From Lepus europaeus (taxonomy: Eukaryota; Chordata; Mammalia; Lagomorpha; Leporidae): DNA of 64,000 nt. Each line of letters begins with the position of its first letter. Positions within the stretch are counted from its first letter, which is position 1. This document shows, piece after piece, positions 11,356 through 22,150 of the stretch. The DNA lies in assembly GCF_033115175.1 (NCBI RefSeq), contig NC_084837.1, forward strand, positions 73,183,266-73,247,265. The letters run 5' to 3'. The notes beneath the pieces are model-generated. The model saw nothing but the letters and a program-made list of their open reading frames with translations. It made no database searches and was not told the DNA's origin. Position numbers and translations under genes: made by a program.

Positions 11356-13779
11356 GAACTGCTAATAACTGCCCATAAGCACAAGTAAAAATCATCATAC
11401 CTTACACACTACCCCTAAAACTACACACATCACTGGGTCAATGTAACACAAACCAGGACATCACGGCATTACTGGGCAGACTTTCGTAGCTCAATCAGAC
11501 CAACCACCATGCAGAAAGAAATGTACAACATACTTCAATGTCATAAACACTTCAAAAATACTTTCTGAACAACTGTATTCTTCAAAAATGTTCAGTTTAC
11601 AGACTCTAAAATAAATTAGCTCCCTAAAGGCCTTCAGGTTACCATGAAAGAATCCATCAGCCAGGAAACACTGGCTAGCTAAGCACAAGACAGTCTTTCC
11701 TTCTACACACACACACACACACACATATACTCACACCCTCTTCAGAGCAGGCAGGCAGATAAGAAGGAAACACGAGTAATACCCAGAAAAGTCCTCCAGA
11801 TAAGTCACAAGACCCTCCTTCCAGACCCGGCTTGTCCTCATTTTAGTCATCTGACCCTGAATTAAAGTTTTTTCATCTGATTGCTATAAAAATCAAATAG
11901 CAATGCTCTATGTAAAAGAACTTTACTTATTTTTAAATTTATCTTGCTTTCCAAATTAAGCATTCAAGTATTTGTTAGCTGATTCCAGACTGCTTGAAAA
12001 TGGAGTGTTCTCATTTTTTAAGCAAATTATTTTTTATAGAGCCAAAAAGGTCACTTCTAGTTCACAGCAAAATCATAACTGGATCAATGCATCCAAAACT
12101 AGGATATTAAAATGAGAATGCATGCAAAATGAGTTTGAATTGTATTTGTCAAAGGGCCAAGATAACAGTGTCACAGGCAAGCAACCTAAACAAGTTAAAT
12201 TTTGAGTCTTACTTAGGAAAATGAAAAGCAAAGACTCTTATTGCAATGTAAAAATCTAGGTTAGACTAAGAAGCTTGGTTTACAACACAGGGGCCAAGGT
12301 GGAGCCTGCATATAATCAAACACAGAGTAGAAAACAGCCGACTATTTGACACATTTCAATTTCCAATCAGTTAATGAAAAAAACTGCATGCAGATTCTGA
12401 AGCCAAGAGTGATACAATGAAATGATATTTAAAGAAAATTAACCTAGCAGCCACACAGAGGATAAACTGAAGTGATCAGACATCAGAGTCAGAGAACTTG
12501 GGAGCTTTTACATTCATACAAATTAAGGTCCTATTACAGGTGATGCCTAAGGACACGACAAGGGGTGAATCTGACAGACACTACCGAGAGGCAGCTACAC
12601 TTGGTGACAGCTTGAATGAAGGAGGTGGAAGATGACTTGAAAATGATTCCACCACCCGGTCATGGGTTCCCTACGGCAGAACCACACCTGCACATCACTA
12701 GCAGTTCTTACACTGGCTTTGCCAGACTGCACCTGTTTAGCCTCTATACCCGCCGCACCGTGAGACAACACTCCCTGACAGACAGAAGCAACCACTGGCC
12801 CCATCATGTTGGTGGGGAAACACTCACTAACCAAAGGTTACAGATTTGTTTCTTCGGGAAGAGAGCTCACTTTTAACCCTGGGGATCTTCCTTCCAATCT
12901 ACAAACTGGGGAACAGGAAAATTTCTTCTCTCTATCCCCCAACAATTCTCTACACATTTCAACTCCAAGATCAGTTCTATACAGATACCATAAATCACCT
13001 GTACACAAAACAAAGATGACACCATTGATAGCAATGGGTTTAACAATATTAGCCAGGCAAATCGTATTTCTAAAGGGTTCGCTCTAAACCAGAGTAAAGA
13101 CAGTTGATTACATTTAGAATTAAAATGTCCTAAAAGTGATCTTGTGGGGTTAATGGACCACAAAACAATGAAAGGCAAATAAATTCTGTTCCAGAATGCA
13201 CTGCTACATAATGATTCTGCAGTTTTGCTGGAGCTTTTTATTTTTTTAATTTCTGCAGTTTTTAAGAACATGCTGTTGGAAAGCAAATACCGGATCCGAG
13301 CATTTCCTCCTGTCTAAAAAGCATACCATTAAGCTACTTCCAATTTCACTAAGCAGAATGGTGATCAATAACAACCTGTATTTAATCGAGATCTCGTTGC
13401 CTACCGTTCCTTCTAAGAACGATTTAGAAATTTAATTTTTAAAAAGAACTCAGGCTAATGCACAGGAGTCCATGAGTAAAGGAAGCTCTGGGGCTGGGTT
13501 TAGAGCTGATAGGGTCAATCTGGTTTAGAAACGTGTTTCATTTAGATTTCTGGATGGGGGGTTCTAAATCCTTATGTTTACATTCACTTTCTTCGCACAA
13601 ACAAGAAAAACACTGTCATGAAATCTGCAAACTGCCATAGTTTAAAATACAAACAAAAAGCAGCCAACCTTGCAAGCAGATTAAAATATTACCTAGTAGG
13701 GTTAGCAAACTGTGACCTCGTGATAAACATGATAGCTCCCCGAGCAACTGTCCCTCTAACCCTTCCATTCTATGTCTTT
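11356..13779. other. Repeat-poor promoter-proximal intron
   Basis: No CSINE, L1 or LTR recognised. It contains a (CA)n at 11705-11725 and the second copy of the 49-bp local repeat at 11437-11485. Regulatory content is plausible for the region next to the promoter, but no specific element is called. Confidence 0.5.
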
Positions 13780-14115
13780 CGGGGCAGACGAAGAATGCGC
13801 CTGTCTTCCCGTTGGCATGAAGACTGTGTACCAGGAAGGGCAGAGGATCGGGTTTAAAGCCACGGGCTCCAGCTGCAGCTCCTGGCTGCCGGAGCAGCAC
13901 CGGCAGGAGGGGGAGCCAAGGCGCAGCATCGCCTCCGCGCCCGGACGCGAAAACCCAGTGTCTGCTCCTCCACGCCGAGAGCAGGTGCGAAACCGACGCG
14001 CTGGGCATCCAACGGCTGCAATCCCCTGCCTCCACCGCAGACCCAAGGGCCGCCCCAGGAGGAACCTTCCAGGCCAGCCAGTCCCCCGGGGCCCGCGGGC
14101 TGAGGGCGTTGGGCC

Positions 14116-14133
14116 GGGGGGGGGGGGGGGGGG
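14116..14133 (+). repeat. Poly-G run (18 G)
   Basis: There are eighteen consecutive G on the plus strand, 200 bp inside DMXL2 intron 1. The transcript carries poly-C. The run can form G-quadruplexes on the DNA strand and is prone to length error in assemblies. Confidence 0.9.
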
Positions 14134-14333
14134 TTCCCTAATCCTTTTCCCCGGTCGGGGAATCTCCTGCACACAGAGCCACGGCACCCCCCACCCCTCC
14201 CCACCCCGTGAGGAAACTCAACCCTGAGGATGCAAAGGGGGCACGGGCGCGGCCCGCCACCACCTCACAGCCCCCGGGGGTCCCAGCCCCGCGCTCCGCC
14301 CCTTAGGCCCCCTGCTCCCTGGCCGCAGCTCAC

Positions 14334-14420
14334 CGTGAAGGGGACATCCCCGACGCTGCCCACGGAGTAGCAGTTGTCTCCAGGGTTGACAGCCCCGGTG
14401 AGGACCTGATGCAGATGCAT
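14334..14420 (-). CDS. DMXL2: DMXL2 coding exon 1 (rabconnectin-3 alpha N-terminus)
   Basis: The exon encodes 29 residues beginning MHLHQVLTGAVNPGDN and ending GDVPFT. I recognise this as the N-terminus of DMXL2, a very large WD40-repeat protein of synaptic and secretory vesicles that partners WDR7 (rabconnectin-3 beta) and acts on V-ATPase assembly and Rab3 signalling. The ATG is at 14420-14418, with G at -3. The frame is open upstream, but I see no in-frame ATG back to 14705, which supports this start. After ACG (14336-14334) comes a donor GTGAGC at 14333-14328, so the exon ends in phase 0. In the human protein as I remember it, the next residues are Ala-Tyr-Gly, which fits. The 5' UTR and TSS lie upstream in the CpG island, towards higher coordinates. 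All later exons are outside the window. Confidence in identity is high. Confidence 0.95.
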
Positions 14421-14961
14421 CTCCGGAGCCCTGGCCGGAGACAGGAACGCGCGAGAGGGGCGCCGAGCCCCGCGCCCGGCCCTCCTGCGGCCGCGAGAGC
14501 CGCTGCCCCGGCCGCCTCCCTCGGGACCCACCCCGCGGCGGCTCCGGCTTAACGACTCGCCCCCTTCTCGCCTTCCCCCCGCCTCCTCCCTGCCATGGGA
14601 GCTCCTCGACCGCCGCCGCCGCCGCCGGGTCGCCGCTCGGCTGCGGAAAGGCCCGGATGCTCCCACCGCCTGCCGCACCGGCGCACAAATGCGGGAGGAG
14701 CGCAAGGGTGCGTGTGAGGCGGGGGAGGGCCCTCGGGGGAGCGCGCGCGCGAGCGCGAGCGCTAGCCGGGCGCGTGCGGCAGAAGGGCCGCCCCGCCTGC
14801 GGGAGAGGGGCGGCGTGCGCGCGCTCCCCCCTCCGGCACGCGCCGCTCGGGGTCGGGGGAGGAGGCGTGGAAGGGGAAGGCCTCCTCCCGCCGCTACGCT
14901 CCCAGCGCAGTCCTCTCCGTTCCCCCCATCTCGCCCCGCCTGTGCGCGTGCGCGCGCAGCG

Positions 14962-14975
14962 GTTTCCAGGGCAAC
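14962..14975 (-). promoter_or_regulatory. RFX X-box-like motif
   Basis: The minus strand reads GTTGCCCTGGAAAC, an imperfect inverted repeat of the RFX-family X-box form GTTGCC-NN-GGNAAC. It lies about 540 bp upstream of the DMXL2 ATG within the CpG island. RFX factors bind such sites in ciliary and some neuronal and endocrine genes. Use here is inferred. Confidence 0.5.
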
Positions 14976-15170
14976 AGCGCGCGCCGCGCAGACCCTTCGT
15001 CCTGGGATTGCGCGCGCAGACGTGCGGGAGTTCCCTCGGCTCTTCGGGGGCTGCGGCCGCCGGGGGCGGGGCGGCGCGGGGAGCGCGCGGAGCCCCGCCG
15101 CAGTCGGGTTCCCGCGGCACGCACAGCCGCGGGCTGGCTCTGCTGGGAGCCCAGTCTGTCCCCGGCTGCA

Positions 15171-16250
15171 GGACTTGATGGATGGTCAGTGCCGCTGACC
15201 TCAGACAAGGACGCCGTCACTGGGAAATTCCACCTCGGGAGAGGGTAGCTCCTGAGGTCTTGTTAACAGTGCAACGCCCTCGATCGCTTATTTTGCATCT
15301 TGCGGCTCTGAGGGAAGCCGAACTCCCCCGACAGCGGAGTATTTTTCTGCCACCTTTTTGTCAGGGTTATTGCAGCCGGTGCAAGGTCCCCCTGGGGAGG
15401 GGTGACTCCTCTAGATTTCTGGTTTTTCCATGAGTGATGTCATGGATTCGCAGAGTCGCCTGATTTTCCAGACTGTCTGCTCAACTTGACGTGGTTGACA
15501 CAGGGATCGGACTCTCGCTCCAGGTCAACTCATCGCATTTTTGAGCGCACACTGTGTGTGAGTCACAGGGGCGGGGACGTAGAAGGAACACCGAGATAGA
15601 AGCTCCCCATCAAGCCAGGCAGCACGCCAAGAGTCTTACGATGGAGGTAGAAACATCGATGCCCCACAGAGAAGGAGGCCTGTGGACGAAGGACACGGCG
15701 TGCGTGCTGCGGGGACGCAAGCAGACACGCGCGCTGCACAGGTGCTTGACTCTGGTCCGGTGCTAGGAGCTGCGCCTCCCAGAGAAAGCCGCAGAAGCGG
15801 CGGGGAAATGGCCGAGCGCGTTAGGGGGACAAATGGAGCTCTGCGTTAGGCAGGTGATCCTTGTGTAGGGGGAAGGAAACCACAGGTCGGCGAGAGCAAG
15901 GTGTCCCGGAGGCCGTCTGCTGTGCCAGAACGCGGAGAGTCGTGAAGCTCCTCCAGAGCCCAGATTTCATTCCGCACGCAGAGGGCGTCCAGGCAGATGT
16001 CTCCGCGCAGAAATGCGTACAGAGCGACTGCTTTAGGATGAGGACTTTGTAACACTTGGAAATATCAAGGGAAGCATGGGGAAGATGGAAAGCAAACACT
16101 TGACAGTTGTTTGTGATGTATTCAATGGAAAGGAGCAAGAGGAATAAAAAACAATTCCACTTGACCGAAGGCCTTTTCCTTTTGCTTTTATTTAGTGTCT
16201 CAGCTGCCCATTCACCCAGATTAGAAACCTGAGGGCCACTTTTGGTCTCT
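15171..16250. other. Intergenic flank upstream of DMXL2
   Basis: This is moderately GC-rich unique sequence just outside the CpG island. It contains no CSINE, no recognisable exon and no clear old repeat. A divergent noncoding transcript from the CpG promoter is possible but nothing in the sequence proves it. Confidence 0.4.
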
Positions 16251-16935
16251 CTCGCCCGTGTCTCCCGCCCCTCCTTATCCAAGGGCCCTCTTTCAGAGCC
16301 CCCATTTCCGGCCCCTGGTCATCTCCACTGCCATTCACCTTCATTCCACACCTTATCGTTTCTCATTTAACTACCATAATCTCCTCCTAACTGGTCTGAC
16401 TGCCTTCCAGTCTCCTAGCTGTCCATCACACCGCGGCCAAGAAAAACTTTTTAAAGGAACAGTTCTCTGCTTAAGATCCTGGCCTAGCTCCCACTCTCTG
16501 TAGGTTAAAGTCCAACCTCCCCAGCACGGCTAACAGACCTATTCAATCTGGCTTCTGCTTGATGCAGCTATTTAATCGCAGGCTGTTTGTTCCCACCCGC
16601 CAGGCTCCAGCCCCACCGAGCTGTTGCTGTTTCGGGAGCACACCATGTGCTTTTATCCTTTCTTCCTGCTCCTTCCTCTGTCTGGACTGCGTTTCCTGCC
16701 CAAGTTGATCTGACAAATCACATTTTAGTTCAAAAGTCACCTCTTTAGTAGAACCTTCCTGGACCACCCCCAAACTCTTTGATGCCTCCTTCTCTGTGAA
16801 CACACAGATCACAGAACCCGGCAATGGACTTGTTTATGTCCTGTGTCCCTTTCCTCTACCAGAATCTCAGATATTTCAACTCAGTGTCAGTATCTGATTT
16901 TCTTGGTTTCCCCTCTACCTGAATTGTAATACTTT
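16251..16935 (+). mobile_element. L2 3' region
   Basis: It follows the L2 consensus order: CTCCTAACTGGTCTGACTGC, GTTCTCTGCTTAAGATCCT, AAGTCCAACCTCCCCAG, CAAAAGTCACCTCTTTAGTA, AACCTTCCTGGACCACCCC. Confidence 0.8.
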
Positions 16936-17129
16936 ATTTGTTCCCTTAACATTGGAATGTGAATAAAAGCACCTGATTTTGTAAGAAAAAATTTATGGAG
17001 CAAAAAACTGCCTTTCATTATACATGCATTTATTTGTACTTGTGAAAGTCTTTCAGTAATGTTACGGTGGTTTTATGGAGGGAGGTATTACATGTTCATG
17101 TACATACAGTATAGTATTGCTAAATAAAA

Positions 17130-17814
17130 TGTATAGGAGGCCATTCTTTTGGGTTGAATGCTTATACCAAGCCCTATCAGATCAGACCAAAGCAAAGTGG
17201 AGATACTCATTATGAAGTTCCCCATCACCAAGACGAAACTAAGTTGTTTATTTGGCCTTCTGAGAAATCTGGAGAGTTAAGAGATAATATTCAAATCCCT
17301 CAACAACCCAGCGTGATAAGGGAGTCCCATCTGTATAACCTTTGAAAGGAGAATAACTTTGAGGGAGTCAGGAAGGGTGGAGGCACTATGGACAGCCAAC
17401 CCCCAAGCCATGCACACCACCCATGACTGAAGACAGTATGCCCACTCTTGTATGCAGCTAAGCCTCCCTTCCCACCATGCCCCAGACGCCATGACACCTT
17501 CCTAGAGACCACCGTGTGCACTGTAGCTGTGACCCACATGCTGTCTCTGGATGCTTAATCAGGCCCTGCCCTGAGCACCACCTTTCCCCCATAAAAGAGT
17601 GACCCCATCCTAGGTGGGGGCAATTCTGTCTCTTAGGTTGGCTGCATCCACATCTAAGTGAGTATTTTATAAATAAATCCTTTACCTTTCTCCTCTACCT
17701 ACGGCTCCCAGCGGTATTCTTAGCCATGTAAAGACAAGAACCTGGACTAAGTCTAGCCCAACCAGGGCTCTGGGTCCCCACAGCATAACTTGGGGATTCC
17801 CTATCCACACAACA
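17130..17814 (+). mobile_element. Solo LTR of an endogenous retrovirus (ERV1-like)
   Basis: It starts TGTATAGGAGGCC and has a TATA box (ATAAAAG, 17591-17597). An AATAAA lies at 17672-17677, 75 bp downstream. A U5-like stretch ends in CA at either 17782 or 17814. TATA-to-AATAAA spacing and layout match a U3-R-U5 unit. No gag, pol or env sequence adjoins it, so it is a solo LTR. The class is inferred from layout only. Confidence 0.6.
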
Positions 17815-17984
17815 AAATGCCCAATCTTCTGTTTGTTTCTGTTTCTACTTCTTCTCATCGCTTTTCAGTCAATAAAGCCAACCTTCTCTGCTCAGCTCAT
17901 CAGGAAGGACACTTAGTATATTTCACTGAATGACATGACAACCAATCCTGGAACCACAAATATAAGAACATTAAGATCTTTAAG

Positions 17985-18303
17985 CTGGGGTAGTCATTGG
18001 TGTACAGCAGGTTAAGCCACCACTGTGGACATCACCTCCCATATCAGAGTGTCTGGTCTGAGTCCTGGCTCTTCCTTACGTTCAACCAGCTTCCTACTAA
18101 TGTGCCTGGGTGACAGCAGATCATGGCCCCAGTATTTGAGTCCCTGCCATCCATGCAGGACACCCAGATGGAGTTCCAGGCTCCTGGCTTTGACCTGGCC
18201 CAGCTCTGGCATTAGAGGGAATGAATCAGTGGATAGAAGATCCCTCTGTCACTCTGCCTTTGAAATAAACCTCTTGTAAAAAATAAATAAATAAAAATAA
18301 AAC
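17985..18303 (+). mobile_element. CSINE type II/III intermediate
   Basis: Head GGGGTAGTCATTGGTGTACA, tail TTTGAAATAAACCTC with an AAAT-rich extension. Confidence 0.85.
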
Positions 18304-18408
18304 CTTTAAATTTCTTGTAATTTTTGGTGCTAGGTACAGTATACCGAGGTCTAGGAAATCAGTTACTGTATTATATACTAATGACCACAACTAAAGGTAC
18401 TAAGCTAT

Positions 18409-18722
18409 GGGGCTGGCACTATGGCGTAGTAGGTAAGCTGCCACCTGCAACTCCAGCATCCCATGTGGGTGCTGCTCCACTTCCGATCCAGCTCCCTGGG
18501 AATTTATCTGGGAAAGCAGTGGGGGAAAGCCCAAATACTTAGACCCCTGCCACCCACGTGGAAGTCCCAGATGGAGTTCCTGGCACATGGCTTACCCCTG
18601 GCTCAGCCCCACCTGTTATAGCCATTTGGGAAGTAAACTAGCAGATGGAAGATTCTCCCCCTCTCTTTTTCTCTCCCTCCCTCTCTCTGTAACTCTACCT
18701 TTCAAATAAATAATTTTTTAAA
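18409..18722 (+). mobile_element. CSINE type II
   Basis: Full length; a small deletion removes the GTTCGAGTCCCGG box after CATCCCATGTGGGTGC. Confidence 0.9.
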
Positions 18723-19093
18723 AGGAAATATATTGAAAATATGGCAGCAAAAACAAAACAAAAATGATTATTAGTCAATGAACCCCATGATACACATGAA
18801 GAGCCATGAAAGCAAATATTGGTGCCATATCTTGGTCCCAGCAACCAGAAAAGCAAGTCACAGTAGTGAATAAACTTTAGAGAATTCCAAAAATGTGCAT
18901 GCAAACAAAGCATATATCAGTAACAACTTGTATAAAGCAAGCTGTTAAATATATTACATTTAAACAAGTTCTTTTATAAGCTTTAATTCATGTAGGCAAA
19001 CATTTCAGGAAAAACTGATACTAAACCAACGGCAAAGTAATAAACTTGAGTAAATTCCAGTGCTATGTTCATTCATAGAAAAGGCAAAAAAAA
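18723..19093. other. AT-rich spacer
   Basis: Nothing recognised. Confidence 0.4.
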
Positions 19094-19436
19094 ATTTTTT
19101 TTTTTGACAGGCAGAGTGGACAGTGAGAGAGAGAGACAGAGAGAAAGGTCTTCCTTTGTTTCTGTTGGTTCACCCTCCAATGGCCACTACGGACGGCGCG
19201 CTGCAGCCGGTGCACCATGCTAATCTGAAGCCAGGAGCCAGGTGCTTTTCCTGGTCTCCCATGCGGGTGCAGGGCCCAAGCATTTGGGCCATCCTCCACT
19301 GCCCTCCTGGGCCACAGCAGAGAGCTGGACTGGAAGAGGGGCAACCGGGACAGAATCCAGCGCCCTGACCAGGACTAGAACCCAGAGTGCCAGTGCCGCA
19401 GGCAGAGGATTAGCCTATTGAGCCGCAGCACCGGCC
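19094..19436 (-). mobile_element. CSINE type I
   Basis: Reverse copy from TTTTTGACAGGCAGAGTGG to GCCGCAGCACCGGCCC. Confidence 0.93.
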
Positions 19437-19667
19437 CTAATATTTGTCAAATATTAATATACATCAAATAACAGAAGACAATTTGAAGATGTGTTACAGA
19501 AGCTAGTGTCTTAGGACTAATATTCACATAATAACAAAAAGTGAACACTGTTTCAAAGTGTCATAGAGATTTTAATCTTCACCCTCAAACCCTAAATATT
19601 TTAAAGCCAGAAAACCGGTGCTACCAGTGGATTCTATTTTCAGGTCCTGATCTTAATCTTTGATCTT

Positions 19668-20046
19668 TTTTTTTTCTTTTTTTCTTCTATTCTTCTCTCT
19701 CTCTCTCTCTCTTTTTTTTTTTTTTTTTTTTTTTTTTGACAGGCAGAGTTAGACAGTGAAAGAGAGACAGAGAGACAGGTCTTCCTTCCATTGATAACCC
19801 CCCAAATGGCCACCACGGCCAGCACTGTGCTGATCCGAAACCAGGAGCCAGGTGCTTCCTCCTGGTCTCCCAGGAGGGTGCCAGGCCCAAGCACTTGGGC
19901 CATCCTCCACTGCACTCCCGGGCCACAGCAGAGAGCTGGACTGGAAGAGGAGCAACCAGGACAGAATCCGGCTCCCCAACAGGGACTAGAACTCAGGGTG
20001 CCAGCGCCGCAGGTGGAGGATTAGCCTAGTGAGCTGCGGCGCCGGC
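19668..20046 (-). mobile_element. CSINE type I with long T/CT tail and TSD
   Basis: The tail (19668-19737) is an unusually long T-rich and CT-rich tract. A perfect 13-bp TSD, AATCTTTGATCTT, lies at 19655-19667 and 20047-20059. Confidence 0.95.
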
Positions 20047-20059
20047 AATCTTTGATCTT

Positions 20060-20521
20060 AATCTGTGTTAGAGACCGAATCAAGACCACCATAACATGAA
20101 TCATACTCATGTTGCCAAGAACGTGACTAGCTCCACGTTAGTTAAACCATTGCACAATTGGCTCTTGTTTTGTAGCATAAGATATGGAACTGTGAACTTC
20201 CTAACCCTTCTGCTCAAAATCAGCTCCAAACCTGAAGCCTGAATCCACCTGTTCCTCTCTTCCCTTGTGCATCCTTTAAAGGACTTCTTGGTAACTACCC
20301 CTCAAGGTGGCCACTGGCTAGCTAAGTCTCCTGGAATTAGTGACGCTAAGCCTTTCATTCCCCAATCTGATCAACCATAACTCATTCCCGACTACTGTGG
20401 CAAGTCTCCTTAGTAACCCACTGCATTTAAACTGCCCACAAGTTTATTTCTTTGTTCATTCAACTGGGAAGTCTTTCTTCTGATTTGGAAGTGGCTTTTT
20501 TTTTTTTTTCAAAGTTAGAAA
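20060..20521. other. Unassigned intergenic sequence
   Basis: No repeat family or exon recognised; poly-T at 20497-20509. Confidence 0.4.
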
Positions 20522-20800
20522 AAGCAATGCAGACCTCTGGCTCTGGGGTTGAGATGCTGCTGGGATACCTGTGCATCCCATATTGAAATGCCTAGATTCA
20601 AGTCCCAGGTCTGTTTCTGAATCCAGCTTCCTGCTAATGCACCCTCTAGGGAGGCACCAGGTGAGGGCTCAAGTACTTGGTCCCTGCCACCCATGTGGGA
20701 GACCTGGATGGACTTCTGGGCTCCTTGCTTTGGCCTGACCCAGACCCAACTATTGCAGCTGTCTGGAGAGTGAACCAGTAATGCAATGAAAGATTCTTTC

Positions 20801-20864
<64 letters not shown>

Positions 20865-20908
20865 GTCTTCCCCCACCTTTCAAATAAAATGAAAATAAAT
20901 AAAAAGTA
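20522..20908 (+). mobile_element. CSINE type III with TC-rich expansion
   Basis: Body GATTCAAGTCCCAGGTCTG. The usual CT region has expanded to a TC/TTTC tract at about 20796-20866. Confidence 0.85.
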
Positions 20909-21059
20909 ACAGTTCTGAATCATTAACAAAGCATGCTAATACAGTTCTAAAATGTATTAAAGTAGCATGTCCACAAACACTTCTAGTAGCATTTGCTACA
21001 TATTTGGGTTTAATGGCTCATTGGCTATCAAAGGATTCCAGCAGAATTCACTTCACATG

Positions 21060-21235
21060 TGCACTAGTTATGTGTTACTGTGTAACAGACCATCCCAAAA
21101 CTTGGTAGCTGAAAATAACAATAAACAGGCATTACCTCACAGTTTCTGTGGGTCAGGAATATGACCACAGCCTGGCTGGGAGGGAGGTTCTGACTCAGTC
21201 TCTCATGAGGTTGCAGTCAAAATGTCAGGTAGGTG
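21060..21235 (+). mobile_element. Ancient interspersed repeat, family unresolved
   Basis: The core GTTACTGTGTAACAGACCAT, then TCACAGTTTCTGTGGGTCAG, matches a common mammalian repeat. A related copy starts at 23480. Confidence 0.5.
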
Positions 21236-21518
21236 CTCAGAAAAGAAGCTGGACACAAAAGGCTACATATTGTATGATTCCACTTCATGAAATGTTCTGA
21301 AAAGGCAAATGGGTAGTCAAAGAAAATGGCCTAGTGGTTGCCTGGGGCTGGCGATGGAATGGAGGAACTGCTAATGTGCATGGGGTTTCTTGCTGGCGTG
21401 AGATAAATACAAGGGTACTTCAGAAAGTTCCTGGAAAATGGAACTAAAGTGTATTTTGGTGCAAAAAAATTGAAACCCATGTATAGTTTTTTCAAAATAT
21501 GCATGTTCAATGAACTTT

Positions 21519-22150
21519 TTTTTCTTTTAAGACTTATTTATTGGGGCTGGCGCTGTGGCATAGCGTGTAAAGCCCATATGGGCACTGGTTTGAATCCCGG
21601 CTGCTCCTCTTCCCATCCAACTCTCTGCTATGGCCTGGGAAGGCAGTGGAGGATGGGCCCTGGCACCCATGTGAGAGTCCTGAAAGAACCTCCTGGCTCC
21701 TGGCTTCGGATCGGCATAGCTTCCTCCATTCCAGCCAGTTGGAGAGTGAACCAGCGGATGGAAAACCTTTCTCTCTCTCTGTCTCTGCCTCTCCTTCTCT
21801 ATGTGTAACTCTGACTTTCAAATAAAATAAATTTAAAAAAGAAGATTTATTTATTTGAGAGGCAGAGAGAAGGAGAGACAGAAAGAGGGGTCTTCCATCC
21901 GCTGGTTCACTCCCCCAAATGGCCACAATGGACAGAGCTAAGCTGATCCAAAACCAGGAAGCAGGAGCTTCTTCTGGGTATCCCATGTGGGTGTAGGGGC
22001 CTAAGCACTTGGGCTATCTGCCCTTGCTTTCCCAGCCCATTAGCAGGGAGTTGGATCAAAAGTGGAACAGCTGGGACTTGAACTGGCGCTGATGTGGAAT
22101 GCCAGTGCCACAGATGGAGGCTTAACCAATTATGCCACACTGCCAGCCCC
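21519..22150 (-). mobile_element. CSINE type II in MITE, interrupted, with TSD
   Basis: A reverse CSINE with TSD TCAATG(A/T)ACTTT at 21507-21518 and 22151-22162. Its A-tail end is split by the next CSINE. Confidence 0.9.
21543..21841 (+). mobile_element. CSINE type II inside the reverse CSINE
   Basis: TSD AAGA(C/T)TTATTTATT at 21529-21542 and 21842-21855 is a duplication of the host SINE's own tail. Internal deletion after GCGTGTAAAGCCC. Confidence 0.93.

Larger units (their letters stand above)
1..14333 (-). other. DMXL2: DMXL2 intron 1 (proximal part)
   Basis: The exon 1 donor is at 14333, so everything at lower coordinates should be intron 1 of the minus-strand gene. I looked for the expected exon 2 start (Ala-Tyr-Gly-Ser-Gly-Cys-Asp) on the minus strand and did not find it, so the intron probably runs past the window edge. 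Its content is CSINEs of all types, MIR, LTR and DNA-transposon fossils, and a repeat-poor promoter-proximal 2.3 kb. Confidence 0.8.
13780..15170. promoter_or_regulatory. DMXL2: CpG island / DMXL2 promoter
   Basis: GC and CpG content rise sharply from about 13780 to 15170 against an AT-rich background. The densest part is 14400-15110, with CGCGCG runs, NRF1-like TGCGCGTGCGC at 14943-14953 and several GC boxes. It spans DMXL2 exon 1 and its upstream flank and has no TATA box, as expected for a housekeeping-type CpG promoter. Long ORFs on both strands here are by-products of GC richness. Confidence 0.9.

Noticed and set aside
14421-14705. N-terminal extension of DMXL2
   Set aside because: The frame is open but contains no ATG upstream of the conserved start within 95 codons.
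14218-15120. 300-codon open frame on the minus strand and similar frames on the plus strand
   Set aside because: Arg/Ala/Pro/Gly-rich frames are expected in a CpG island, where stop codons are rare. The DMXL2 exon explains the only conserved coding part.
16543-16824. 93-codon minus-strand ORF
   Set aside because: It lies in the antisense of a plus-strand L2 fragment.
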